In this document: positions 19,875-27,609 of the stretch, piece after piece
How the letters are laid out: each line of letters opens with the position of its first letter
Position numbering within the stretch: the stretch's first letter is position 1
Assembly: GCA_021781495.1 (NCBI GenBank)
Contig: JAJXWS010000024.1
Coordinates: 1-41,615, forward strand
Direction: 5' to 3'
From: Acidobacteriota bacterium
GTDB taxonomy: Bacteria; Acidobacteriota; Terriglobia; Terriglobales; Acidobacteriaceae
DNA length: 41,615 nt
Program-made: the position numbers and the translations under genes
Notes under the pieces: generated by a model
Databases searched by the model: none
Told to the model about the DNA's origin: nothing
Seen by the model: only the letters and a program-made list of their open reading frames with translations

Positions 19875-20846
19875 TCAGGGCTCGGTTGCCACGGGCTTGA
19901 TGGGGCGGAGGAGCCACAGCAGAAGCAGCGCAAACAGCAGGCCTCCCACGGTGAACTTGAGCCATACCGGAGCGTGCGAAGGCGAGAAGAATCCCTCCAG
20001 TGTGCCCGCCACGATGAGCATGGGAATGATCCCGGAAACAAGGCGCGTGGCCTGAATCCCGCCCCGCGCAACCGAGTCGCGCCAGCGCAGGCTGCCGGGG
20101 AAGAGCATGGCATGGCCCAGGCGAAAGCCCGCTGCCCCGGCGATAAGGATCGAGGGCAGCTCCAGCGAGCCATGCGGCGCCACAAAGCTCCACAGCGCCA
20201 CAGACATGCCGTACTGGTGGCAGGCCGCGCCAATCACGCCCAGCATCATGCCGTTCACGTAGAGGTAGTAGAACGTGCCAATGCCAAACAGAATGCCGCC
20301 TGCAAACGTCACAAAGCTCACCGTCAGATTGTTGGTCATGATCTGGCTGGAGGCCATCGGAGCCATGGAGACCACGGACCGGGTCCACATCTCGTGGCGC
20401 TCCATGGTGGCCACCATCTGCGGACCGATGAAGTGACGCATGAACTCCGGCCGCGCGCTGGTGAGCACCGCGCCAAACAGGCCCCAGGCAACCGAGATCA
20501 GCAGCGACGCGACCACGTAGGGCAGATTCTCCTGGAAGATGGCCGGGTACTCATCGCGCAGAAAGCGGAGAAGCGTGCGGAGGCTGGCCTTGCGTCCGGA
20601 GTAGACGATGGGATGCGCGCGCGCCAGCAACTGGTTTACGTGGTCGGCGTAGGTGCGCGCTGTTGCGTCGCGGCGCAGCACAGAGAGGTCAGCCGCGGCC
20701 TGGCGATAGAGCAGCGCCAGCTCCTGCAGTTCCGCGCGCGAGAGCTGTCCGAGCCCGCCCTGGTCCGACTGCGCCAGCAGGTTAGCCAGCCTCTCCCAGT
20801 GTGGCCGCCGCTTCCGGATCCATTGATTGGATAGAATGTGCGCCAT
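19875..20846 (-). CDS. SpoIIM-like membrane protein (stage II sporulation protein M family)
   Basis: 323 residues from ATG 20846. A cytoplasmic helical N-terminus (about 1-105, including ELALLYRQAAADLS) is followed by about five or six membrane segments with FRLGHAMLFPGS and a C-terminal hydrophobic pair. The family is named after a Bacillus septal membrane protein but is widespread in non-sporulating bacteria, usually beside RDD, MoxR and DUF58 genes. Here the divergent neighbour is an RDD protein and the downstream gene is a CPBP protease, a fitting context. The start codon overlaps the RDD start. Molecular function is unknown, and no sporulation role is implied. Confidence 0.85.
   Translation of the reverse strand: MAHILSNQWIRKRRPHWERLANLLAQSDQGGLGQLSRAELQELALLYRQAAADLSVLRRDATARTYADHVNQLLARAHPIVYSGRKASLRTLLRFLRDEYPAIFQENLPYVVASLLISVAWGLFGAVLTSARPEFMRHFIGPQMVATMERHEMWTRSVVSMAPMASSQIMTNNLTVSFVTFAGGILFGIGTFYYLYVNGMMLGVIGAACHQYGMSVALWSFVAPHGSLELPSILIAGAAGFRLGHAMLFPGSLRWRDSVARGGIQATRLVSGIIPMLIVAGTLEGFFSPSHAPVWLKFTVGGLLFALLLLWLLRPIKPVATEP
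20832..20837 (+). promoter_or_regulatory. Candidate -10 element for the RDD gene
   Basis: TAGAAT matches the TATAAT consensus at five of six positions and ends 7 bases before ATG 20845, which would give a leaderless or nearly leaderless message. No good -35 hexamer is seen. It lies inside the SpoIIM-like coding region. Confidence 0.35.
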
Positions 20847-21657
20847 GGAGCAGAATTCAGACCAGCTTAGCATTGAAACGCCGGAACTCGTTCCCATCCA
20901 GATGCCGCTGGCGGGCATCGGCAGCCGATTTATCGCGGTGCTCGTCGATACCCTCATCTGGCTGGCCGTCGTGCTGGTGCTGTGGCTCATCCTCTACCTT
21001 CTGCTGCCGGGCATCCTGGCGTTCTCGCGGCGCTCCGCGCAGTGGGCGGTGGCCATCCATGTGTTTCTGCTGTTCGCCATCAACTGGGGTTACTTCACGT
21101 TGTTTGAGGCTTTCTGGAACGGGCGCACGCCGGGCAAGCGCGTCGCGGGCATCCGGGTGATTCAAAGCTCCGGGCGCGCCATCGGACTGATCGAATCCAT
21201 GGCACGCAACCTCATTCGCTATGTGGACCAGATTCCCTTCTTCTACGCCGTCGGGGTGATTGCGGTGTTTGCCACGCGGCAGCATCAGCGGCTGGGCGAC
21301 CTGGCCGCGGGAACGCTGGTGGTGCGCGACCGCGAGCAGGAGACGCCGCTGTGGAGCGACGGAGGCGCGCGCAGCCTTACGGCATTCTCGGCCCATGCGC
21401 CCATGCCGGAGCCGCCGCCCGCCTTTGTGCTGCCCGCGCATGGCATCGCGCGGCTCTCGGCCGCCGACCTGGAGGTGATGGAGGGATTCTTTGCGCGGCG
21501 GCTGGACCTGTCCGTGGCCACGCGCGAGTCGCTGGCGCGGCGCATTGCGGATGCGATCCAGGCGAAGTGCGGCGTGGAACCGCCCGCCGGTGCCAGTGCG
21601 GAGACTTATCTGGAAGTGGTGGCGCGGCAGCTACGCGACCTGGCCCGCATGCAGTGA
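20845..21657 (+). CDS. RDD family membrane protein
   Basis: 270 residues. The RDD domain occupies about 20-165. It shows GIGSRFIAVLVDTLIWL (the R and D of the name), a second and third helix, the signature FEAFWNGRTPGKRVAGIRVI, and LGDLAAGTLVVRD at the end. The C-terminal 100 residues are soluble, with a helical end that may be cytoplasmic. In-frame TTG 20827 and ATG 20836 are alternative starts. ATG 20845 was chosen because the usual N-terminus precedes the RDD domain closely; it shares the bases CATG with the divergent SpoIIM start. The family function is unsettled: transport or membrane scaffolding has been suggested. Confidence 0.88.
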   Translation: MEQNSDQLSIETPELVPIQMPLAGIGSRFIAVLVDTLIWLAVVLVLWLILYLLLPGILAFSRRSAQWAVAIHVFLLFAINWGYFTLFEAFWNGRTPGKRVAGIRVIQSSGRAIGLIESMARNLIRYVDQIPFFYAVGVIAVFATRQHQRLGDLAAGTLVVRDREQETPLWSDGGARSLTAFSAHAPMPEPPPAFVLPAHGIARLSAADLEVMEGFFARRLDLSVATRESLARRIADAIQAKCGVEPPAGASAETYLEVVARQLRDLARMQ

Positions 21658-21706
21658 AAGACCGAGCTCGCGGGCAACGCGCCGGAGCAGGACGAACGAG
21701 AGCTGT

Positions 21707-21904
21707 TTATCTGTGGTGATGGGAGTGCGGCGCGCGCGCATTCTCCTGAATCAGCAGGTTCGACAGTGCCTTCTCCGGACACAGGTGGTGTTTCTCCACC
21801 CACTCCAGCTCCTCGGGAGTCTGCACGGCCGAGGCAACCGTTATAAAGCAGTGGAGGCATTGCGTGTTGTAGGTGCCGTTGTCGTTCTGGCTGCGTTTGT
21901 ACAT
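21707..21904 (-). CDS. Small cysteine-containing conserved protein
   Basis: 65 residues from ATG 21904, with a GAGGG Shine-Dalgarno. The core CLHCFITVASAV-TPEELEW and then HLCPEKAL looks like a small protein I associate with Acidobacteria. The CxxC pair (residues 17 and 20) plus a third cysteine near 42 and nearby histidines suggest a zinc-binding or redox fold, but no function is assigned. The tail is rich in His. It is convergent with the RDD gene. Confidence 0.65.
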   Translation of the reverse strand: MYKRSQNDNGTYNTQCLHCFITVASAVQTPEELEWVEKHHLCPEKALSNLLIQENARAPHSHHHR

Positions 21905-22019
21905 GGTCCCTCGTTACCACGAGAAAGATTTTTCGATAGTACCCACGTATGAAATCTCCCGAACGTGACGCGCGTCACGGAGTTCTGTGAGGATGTGGTT
22001 CGAGAAGTGATCCAGCTTG

Positions 22020-22301
22020 CTATGGCTCCATGCTGGCTTCGCGCACGGCATCGCGGCGTACCTGCCAGCAGGGATTCAGCCCGCCCTGCGAAAAGAGCGA
22101 GATGGAGCAGGGCACATCCGCAGCGCCCAGCGGATCAAACTCGCGCTTGTTGCCCTTGAGCGGAACCGTGACGTAGCGGTTCACGGTGATGTGGCTGGCG
22201 GGCGAGCCGCGCAGCAGAAAGACCGCCCAGTCGCCTGCGTACACCAGCACAAAGCCAGCGACGAGCGCGAGGATGCTCCAACGCAGCCAGCGCGCGATCA
22301 T
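22020..22301 (-). CDS. Small single-pass membrane protein, conserved in Acidobacteria
   Basis: 93 residues from ATG 22301, with GAAGGG upstream. One N-terminal helix (about 7-29, LRWSILALVAGFVLVYAGDW) is followed by a short extracytoplasmic domain with a cysteine in VPCSISLF and another in GLNPCWQVRR. The pattern YAGDW, RGSP, TV-RYVTVPLK and PCW resembles a hypothetical family that I associate with Acidobacteria. The two cysteines could form a disulphide outside the cytoplasm. Function unknown. Confidence 0.7.
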   Translation of the reverse strand: MIARWLRWSILALVAGFVLVYAGDWAVFLLRGSPASHITVNRYVTVPLKGNKREFDPLGAADVPCSISLFSQGGLNPCWQVRRDAVREASMEP

Positions 22302-22409
22302 GCGCGGCGGCCCTTCGCGGGTTCGAAAACGGGGCAGACAGGAACGTGCGTGTCAGGAATGGCCATGCCTTTGGCAATAGCGTACCGGATGCCGGCGGCG
22401 ATGCGCGAG

Positions 22410-22808
22410 CTACGCGGGAACCGCTGCCGGGCGCGGCGCCCCCTCCGGCAGGATGAGACGGCTCGGCGCGCAGCAGGCTCGGCTCAGGCGCGTCAGATCC
22501 GCCTGCATCAGCTTGTCATTGCGCAGTGTGCTGAGCACGGCGGCAAGGATTTCGGTGGCTCCCGCGTCGCTGGGCTGGCTCAGGCTGTAGTGGATCCACT
22601 TGCCCTCGCGGCGCGCCGCCACCAGACCAGCCCGGCGCAGATAAGCCAGGTGGCGGGAAATCTTGGGCTGGCTCTGTCGCAGGATCTCCACCAGGTAGCA
22701 GACGCAGACCTCGCGGCCGGCAATGAGGTTGAGCAGGCGCAGGCGCGTGGGGTCGGCCAGTGCGGCAAACAGCCCGGCCATGTCGGGCGATTTTGGGGAA
22801 CGGCTCAT
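22410..22808 (-). CDS. arsR: ArsR-family arsenic-responsive repressor
   Basis: Winged-helix repressor of 132 residues that probably controls the divergent arsM-arsC-acr3 genes and itself. LFAALADPTRLRLLNLIA (13-30) opens the DNA-binding domain, and the recognition helix includes SQPKISRHLAYLRRAG. The As(III)/Sb(III)-sensing motif EVCVC gives C35 and C37. Another vicinal pair, C112-C113, lies near the C-terminus and could add a third thiolate. ATG 22808 is preceded by no Shine-Dalgarno but by TATAAT 6 bases away, implying a leaderless message; the Met at residue 10 is an alternative start. Confidence 0.92.
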   Translation of the reverse strand: MSRSPKSPDMAGLFAALADPTRLRLLNLIAGREVCVCYLVEILRQSQPKISRHLAYLRRAGLVAARREGKWIHYSLSQPSDAGATEILAAVLSTLRNDKLMQADLTRLSRACCAPSRLILPEGAPRPAAVPA

Positions 22809-22814
22809 GGGGAT

Positions 22815-22820
22815 ATTATA
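22815..22820 (-). promoter_or_regulatory. -10 element for arsR with likely leaderless start
   Basis: A perfect TATAAT on the minus strand ends 6 bases before the arsR ATG, so transcription should begin at or next to the A of the start codon. No strong -35 hexamer is seen at 16-18 bases. Confidence 0.55.
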
Positions 22821-22826
22821 TGCGCG

Positions 22827-22855
22827 TTGACATATGTGTGGACGCAAAATATATT
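22827..22855 (+). promoter_or_regulatory. Sigma-70-type promoter for arsM-arsC-acr3
   Basis: TTGACA (22827-22832), a 17-base spacer, then TATATT (22850-22855): close to consensus in an otherwise GC-rich genome. The predicted start is near 22862, with GAGGTG (22871-22876) ahead of ATG 22882. The palindrome ACATATGT (22830-22837) overlaps the -35 and is a possible ArsR operator half or core. Confidence 0.75.
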
Positions 22856-22881
22856 TGTGTAAGCGAATGTGAGGTGTCCGC

Positions 22882-23730
22882 ATGGAAACAGCAGGCTCGG
22901 TCAGGGAACAAGTGAAGGAAAAGTATGGCGCGGCGGCGCGCCAGGTGCAGCAGAGCAGCGAGGCGGCGTGTTGCAACCCGTCCTTCAGTTGCTGCGACCC
23001 GATCACGATCAATCTTTACAGCGAATCAGAGAAGCGCGGACTGCCCGCAAACGCGGTGCTGGCCTCGCTGGGCTGCGGCAATCCCACGGCGCTGATTGAT
23101 CTGAAGCAGGGTGAGACGGTGCTGGACCTGGGCTCGGGCGGCGGCATTGATGTGCTGCTCTCTGCCAAGCGCGTAGGGCCTTCGGGCAAGGCCTATGGCC
23201 TGGATATGACCGACGACATGCTGGCGCTGGCGCGCGAAAATCAGCGGCAGGCTGGCGTGGAGAACGTGGAGTTCCTGAAGGGCGAGATCGAGCATATTCC
23301 GCTTCCGGACGCCTCCGTGGACGTGGTGATCTCCAACTGCGTCATCAATCTATCTTCGGACAAGAGCCTTGTGCTGCGCGAGGCATTCCGCGTACTCAAG
23401 CCGGGCGGCCGCTTCGCCGTGTCAGACGTGGTGGCGCGGGGCGAGGTTCCCGCCGAGGTGCGCAAGAGCATGGCGATGTGGGTGGGCTGCATTGCCGGCG
23501 CGCTGGAAGAGCAGGAGTACACGGCGAAGCTCGCCGATGCAGGCTTTGCCGGCATCTCCGTGGAGCCGACGCGCGTGTACGACATTGAGGATGCGCGGCA
23601 GTTTCTGGAAGAGGCAGGCGTGGATGTGGACGCGGTAGCCGCGCAGGCCGCGGGCTCGCTGATGAGCGCCTTTGTGCGCGCCACCAAGCCGGGAGCCGCG
23701 TGCTGCGGGTCCAGCTGCTGCTGCAACTAA
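22882..23730 (+). CDS. arsM: Arsenite S-adenosylmethionine methyltransferase
   Basis: Methylates As(III) to mono-, di- and trimethylated arsenic. The 282 residues show the SAM-binding motif [11 protein letters not shown] (80-90) and three As(III)-binding cysteines at C65 (LGCGNP), C153 (SNCVINL) and C203 (WVGCIAG), the family-diagnostic set. Extra cysteine pairs occur at 30-31 and 37-38, and a Cys-rich tail, C274-C275 and C279-C281, ends the protein. It is first in the arsM-arsC-acr3 unit, behind a near-consensus promoter. arsC starts 22 bases after the stop. Tail and N-terminal cysteines may bind metalloid, but this is inference. Confidence 0.95.
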   Translation: METAGSVREQVKEKYGAAARQVQQSSEAACCNPSFSCCDPITINLYSESEKRGLPANAVLASLGCGNPTALIDLKQGETVLDLGSGGGIDVLLSAKRVGPSGKAYGLDMTDDMLALARENQRQAGVENVEFLKGEIEHIPLPDASVDVVISNCVINLSSDKSLVLREAFRVLKPGGRFAVSDVVARGEVPAEVRKSMAMWVGCIAGALEEQEYTAKLADAGFAGISVEPTRVYDIEDARQFLEEAGVDVDAVAAQAAGSLMSAFVRATKPGAACCGSSCCCN

Positions 23731-23752
23731 AAAGCGGACGAGGACAAAGCGG

Positions 23753-24262
23753 ATGCAACGACCATTCAACGTGCTGGTGCTGTGCACGGGCAACTCCGCG
23801 CGCAGCATTCTGGGCGAGGCGCTGTTCAACATGCTGGGCGCAGGCCGCTTTCAGGCCTACAGCGCGGGCAGCCATCCCGCCGGCCGGGTGAATCCGTTTG
23901 CGCTGGAGCTGCTGGCGGAGATGGGCTATCCCGTGGAGGCGCTGCGCAGCAAGAGCTGGGATGAGTTTGCGCAGCCTGGCTCGCCGCAGATGGACTTCAT
24001 CGTCACCGTGTGCGACAACGCCGCGGGCGAGGTGTGCCCGGTGTGGCCGGGCAGGCCCGTCACGGCGCACTGGGGATTTCCCGACCCGGCGGCCGTGCAG
24101 GGCAGCGACGCAGAGAAGCGCGCCGCCTTCAAGCGCACGCTGGGGCAGATTCGCCGCCGCGTGGAGCTGTTCCTCAGCCTGCCGCTGGAGACCATGGAGC
24201 GCATAGCTGTGGAAGACCGCATGCGCGCCATTGGCCGCGTTCCGAGTGAGGAGCAGCTATGA
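23753..24262 (+). CDS. arsC: Arsenate reductase, low-molecular-weight phosphatase fold (thioredoxin-type)
   Basis: Reduces arsenate to arsenite for export by Acr3. ATG 23753, with GAGGA upstream, gives 169 residues, beginning with the P-loop CTGNSARS (C11 and R17 of the CX5R motif). C87 and C95, in [13 protein letters not shown], match the second and third cysteines of the thioredoxin-coupled ArsC relay (10/82/89 in the S. aureus enzyme). HWGFPDPA supplies the catalytic Asp. The C-terminal 30 residues exceed the minimal family. Its stop overlaps the acr3 start (ATGA), consistent with coupled synthesis of reductase and pump. Confidence 0.94.
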   Translation: MQRPFNVLVLCTGNSARSILGEALFNMLGAGRFQAYSAGSHPAGRVNPFALELLAEMGYPVEALRSKSWDEFAQPGSPQMDFIVTVCDNAAGEVCPVWPGRPVTAHWGFPDPAAVQGSDAEKRAAFKRTLGQIRRRVELFLSLPLETMERIAVEDRMRAIGRVPSEEQL

Positions 24263-25368
24263 CGTTGACTCCCCAGGCGTGCTGCGATCCATCTGCCACG
24301 CAGCGTGCGGCAAGGCTCTCTTTTTTGGATCGCTACCTGACACTGTGGATCTTTCTTGCCATGGCTGCGGGTGTGGCGCTGGGGCGCTTTGTGCCCGCTG
24401 TGCCGGCCCTGCTGCAACGCTTCCAGGCGGGCACCACCAACCTGCCCATCGCCGTGGGACTGATCCTGATGATGTATCCGCCGCTGGCCAAGGTGCAGTA
24501 TGAGCGGCTGGGCGATGTCTTCCGCAACCGGCGCGTGCTGGGGCTCTCCCTGGTGCAGAACTGGGTGATTGGGCCGCTGGTGATGTTCGTGCTGGCGGTG
24601 GTGTTTCTGCACAACTACCCGGAGTACAGGACGGGTCTGATCCTGATCGGACTGGCGCGCTGCATTGCCATGGTGATTGTGTGGAATGAGCTGGCGCGCG
24701 GAGACACCGACTACGCGGCCGGCCTGGTGGCCTTCAACAGCGTCTTTCAGGTGCTGTTTTACAGCGTGTATGCGTGGTTCTTTCTGGCCGTGCTGCCGCC
24801 GCTGGTGGGCCTGAAGAGCGTGGTGGTCGATATCCGCATGAGCCAGATTGCGGAGAGCGTGTTTATCTACCTGGGCATTCCCTTCCTGGCAGGCATGCTC
24901 ACGCGCCTTGTGCTGCTGCGCGCCAAGGGGCGCGACTGGTACCAGACGCGGTTTGTGCCCGCCATCAGCCCGCTCACGCTCACGGCGCTGCTGTTCACCA
25001 TCGTGGTCATGTTCAGCCTGAAGGGCAACCTGATTGTGCAGCTTCCGCTGGACGTGCTGCGCATCGCCGTTCCGCTGCTCATCTACTTTGTGGTGATGTT
25101 CTTCGTGAGCTTCTGGATGGGGCGCAAGGTGGGCGCGGATTACTCCAAGACCGCAACCCTCTCCTTTACCGCCGCCAGCAACAACTTCGAACTGGCCATT
25201 GCGGTGGCCGTGGCTGTCTTCGGGCTCAACTCCGGCGCGGCGTTTGCCGCAGTGATTGGCCCACTGGTCGAGGTGCCCGCGCTGATTCTGCTGGTGCAGG
25301 TGGCGCAGTGGATGCAGAGACGTTGGTTTGCGACGGGTCCTGAAGGTGACGCGGCGTTGCCAGATTAA
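24259..25368 (+). CDS. acr3: ACR3-type arsenite efflux permease
   Basis: Inner-membrane As(III)/H+ antiporter of the BASS superfamily. The 369 residues form about ten helices. Characteristic segments are [15 protein letters not shown], with the essential cysteine at C135, and the loop [19 protein letters not shown] near the C-terminus. A pair of cysteines near the N-terminus (C8, C9) is unusual and may bind metalloid. It is the last gene of the ars unit, overlapping arsC by 4 bases. No clear terminator is seen after it. Confidence 0.95.
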   Translation: MTLTPQACCDPSATQRAARLSFLDRYLTLWIFLAMAAGVALGRFVPAVPALLQRFQAGTTNLPIAVGLILMMYPPLAKVQYERLGDVFRNRRVLGLSLVQNWVIGPLVMFVLAVVFLHNYPEYRTGLILIGLARCIAMVIVWNELARGDTDYAAGLVAFNSVFQVLFYSVYAWFFLAVLPPLVGLKSVVVDIRMSQIAESVFIYLGIPFLAGMLTRLVLLRAKGRDWYQTRFVPAISPLTLTALLFTIVVMFSLKGNLIVQLPLDVLRIAVPLLIYFVVMFFVSFWMGRKVGADYSKTATLSFTAASNNFELAIAVAVAVFGLNSGAAFAAVIGPLVEVPALILLVQVAQWMQRRWFATGPEGDAALPD

Positions 25369-25452
25369 TGCGTGCAACCCGCGTGCATACTTCTGGCCAT
25401 AAGTTTGTTTCGTCGCCTAGTTCATAAATGCTCGTGTTAGCCTTTGAGCACG

Positions 25453-26514
25453 ATGCGGGTTACTATGCTGCTGTTTCTCGTCCTGACAGCGTGGCTCATG
25501 GCATCTGGGCCAGTTGCGTATGGGGCTTCAAAGAAGCCACAGGAGGACCCTAACGCACTGCTGGCGAAGGCCTCTCCCTTCTATGACTTCTCGTCACCCG
25601 AGTTGAAGCCATGGCATCTGAAGATAAGCTATGAACTCTATGACGAAGAGGGCAAGCCGTCCGAGCAGGGGACCTTCGAATACTGGTGGGCCTCGCCCAA
25701 GGTCTATCGCAGTACGTGGACGCGTCCAGGAGCGACACTCAGCCGGTGGCACACAGCAAATGGCATGCATGCAACGAAGAGCAGTGGCGAACGACTGAGC
25801 TTTTTTGAGAAGAATCTCGCTTCGGACCTTATTTCACCGCTTCCCCAAACGATCACGCCTGATTCCATCAAGATGGCGTTGACCTTCAAGACAATCAATG
25901 TCGGCAAATTCGTTCTGCCGTGCATTGCGCAGGGTCCGGACAATGCCGGGCGGATGATCGCACCAGATGTACAAGCGATCTTTGCCACCACCTACTGCTT
26001 CGACGAACGATCTAACGCGCTGCTGGTGAAATATTCCTATGGCGTAATCACAACCGAATTCAGCGAGATCAAGAAGGTGCAGGGCCGCTACCTTCCGTTC
26101 ATGATCACGATATTCGGTGGGGAGCAAAAGAGGTTCTCGGCCACGGTCAAGGAGGTTGAGGGGATAAGCCCTACGGATCCGAATCTTGAGCCTCCCAAGG
26201 ATTCCCTGGTAGCGGATGTTCCCAGAGTGGCTCTTTCTGAAGCGGTTACCAGAGGAGCAATCGTTCAAAAGACAAAGCCGGAATATCCACTGCCGGCCAA
26301 AATGGAAAATCTACAGGGTGCAGTACTTCTGTCCGTACTTATCGGGACAGATGGGAAGGTGCGCGACATTGAGGTGATTTCGTCACCTTCTCCACTACTG
26401 ACCGATTCGGCAGTCAAGGCGGTTTCGCACTGGGAGTACAAACCTTACTTGCTGGGCGGCAAGCCTGTCGAAACGTTTACGACGATTGAGATTTTCTTTT
26501 CCCTGAGAAGATAG
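25453..26514 (+). CDS. Secreted protein with TonB-like C-terminal domain
   Basis: 353 residues from ATG 25453; in-frame TTG 25444 and ATG 25465 are alternatives, and none has a good Shine-Dalgarno. A signal peptide or N-terminal anchor (core MLLFLVLTAWLMA, possible cut after AYGA) precedes about 220 residues of unrecognised beta-rich sequence. A C-terminal TonB domain (about 265-350) follows: PEYPLPAKMENLQGAVLLSV, then GKVRDIEVISS and AVKAVSHWEYKPYLLGGKPV. No proline-rich linker and no ExbB/ExbD gene are nearby, so energy transduction is doubtful; many Acidobacteria carry free-standing TonB-C proteins. Base composition appears less GC-rich than its neighbours. Confidence 0.8.
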   Translation: MRVTMLLFLVLTAWLMASGPVAYGASKKPQEDPNALLAKASPFYDFSSPELKPWHLKISYELYDEEGKPSEQGTFEYWWASPKVYRSTWTRPGATLSRWHTANGMHATKSSGERLSFFEKNLASDLISPLPQTITPDSIKMALTFKTINVGKFVLPCIAQGPDNAGRMIAPDVQAIFATTYCFDERSNALLVKYSYGVITTEFSEIKKVQGRYLPFMITIFGGEQKRFSATVKEVEGISPTDPNLEPPKDSLVADVPRVALSEAVTRGAIVQKTKPEYPLPAKMENLQGAVLLSVLIGTDGKVRDIEVISSPSPLLTDSAVKAVSHWEYKPYLLGGKPVETFTTIEIFFSLRR

Positions 26515-26542
26515 CGGACGATTTCCGAACGCAAACGCATTG

Positions 26543-26563
26543 GGCCAGCCGCGGTGGCTGGCC
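26543..26563. terminator. Hairpin between convergent TonB-C and glk genes
   Basis: GGCCAGCC (26543-26550) pairs perfectly with GGCTGGCC (26556-26563) around a 5-base loop, 28 bases after one stop and 26 from the other. There is little T run on the + side. Confidence 0.65.
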
Positions 26564-26589
26564 TGTCGCTTTGTGGCTTTGCGCAGCAG

Positions 26590-27609
26590 CTAAGCGTGAA
26601 TGGAGGCGGCGCGCGGCGAGATGCCGCTGAGCTCCGCGGCGCGGGCCTCGGCGTAGGCGGCGGCGCCCATCAGCGCGGCGCGGCTTTCCAGAATCACGCG
26701 CACCGGCATGTTGATGAGCAACTGGCTCAGGCGGCCCTTGTCTGTAAACGCGCGCATGAAGGTGCCGTCCTTCAGCTTTTCAAGAATGCGCGGCGCGATG
26801 CCGCCGCCGATGTACAAGCCGCCCACGGAGAGAATCTTGAGCGCCATGTTGCCGGCCTCGGCCCCGTAGGCTGAGACAAACATATCCAGCGTCTTCTCGC
26901 AGATTTCGCTTTTGGCGGCCAGCGCCAGCTCCGTAATCACGGCGTTGGGATCTTCCTTGGCCATGCGCTCGGCCAGCCAGGCGGGCTCTTCCAGCCCGCG
27001 CACCTCGCGCAGGAACTCGTAGATGTTGGTGAGGCCCATGCCGCTCACCACGCGCTCAAAGCTGATGCGTCCGTTGTACTTCTGCTTCAGGAAGCGGAGC
27101 AGGTCAATCTCGTCCTCGTTGCGCGGGGCAAAGTCCACGTGGCCGCCCTCGGAGGGGTAGGGCTGGTGGCTGCGCCCGTTCCATGCCAGGAAGGCCTCGC
27201 CCAAGCCGGTTCCGGCGGAGACCAGGGCGCGGTTGCCAATCTGGCTGGGGTCGCCCTCGCTCAGGGTGTAGACCTGGTCGCCTGCAAGCTCGCTGATGCC
27301 ATAGCCGTTGGCCTCAAGGTCGTTGATAAGAAAGACGTGCTGGATGCCGAGGCCGGTGGAGAGCTCGCGGCTGTCGAGTGTCCAGGGCAGGTTGGTCAGG
27401 CGGAGGCGGCCATCGCGCACGGGGCCGGGCACGCCAAAGCAGGCTGCGGTGACCTCTTCCGTGCTCAGAAACTGGCGGACTATCTCTTCCAGCCCGCCGT
27501 ACTCCTTGGCCGCAAAGCGTTCATCCCGTGTAATTTGCAGCTTTCCGTTGCTGAAGTCATACAGCGCCAGGTGGACTTTGGTGCCCCCGACGTCGCCTGC
27601 AAGAATCAT
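26590..27609 (-). CDS. glk: Glucokinase (E. coli Glk type)
   Basis: ATP-dependent phosphorylation of glucose. The 339 residues carry the ASKHA phosphate motif DVGGTK (6-11), catalytic Asp97 in LINDLEANGYG, the nucleotide-binding SAGTGLG (131-137), and the sugar-binding EGGHVDF (154-160). It belongs to the bacterial COG0837 group, not the ROK group, because there is no ROK zinc motif. ATG 27609 has GAGAGGGA upstream and overlaps the pgl stop (ATGA). Together with pgl it supplies two of the steps from glucose to 6-phosphogluconate; the dehydrogenase is not in this window. Confidence 0.95.
   Translation of the reverse strand: MILAGDVGGTKVHLALYDFSNGKLQITRDERFAAKEYGGLEEIVRQFLSTEEVTAACFGVPGPVRDGRLRLTNLPWTLDSRELSTGLGIQHVFLINDLEANGYGISELAGDQVYTLSEGDPSQIGNRALVSAGTGLGEAFLAWNGRSHQPYPSEGGHVDFAPRNEDEIDLLRFLKQKYNGRISFERVVSGMGLTNIYEFLREVRGLEEPAWLAERMAKEDPNAVITELALAAKSEICEKTLDMFVSAYGAEAGNMALKILSVGGLYIGGGIAPRILEKLKDGTFMRAFTDKGRLSQLLINMPVRVILESRAALMGAAAYAEARAAELSGISPRAASIHA

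Noticed and set aside
18451..20055. A 534-codon open frame on the + strand spanning both CPBP genes
   Set aside because: It is out of frame with one CPBP gene and antisense to the other, and has no recognisable domain. Both CPBP genes carry their motifs in other frames.
22830..22837. ACATATGT palindrome as a proven ArsR operator
   Set aside because: It overlaps the -35 of the arsM promoter, which is suggestive, but 8 bases is short and no second copy is seen. It is mentioned only as a possibility with the promoter.
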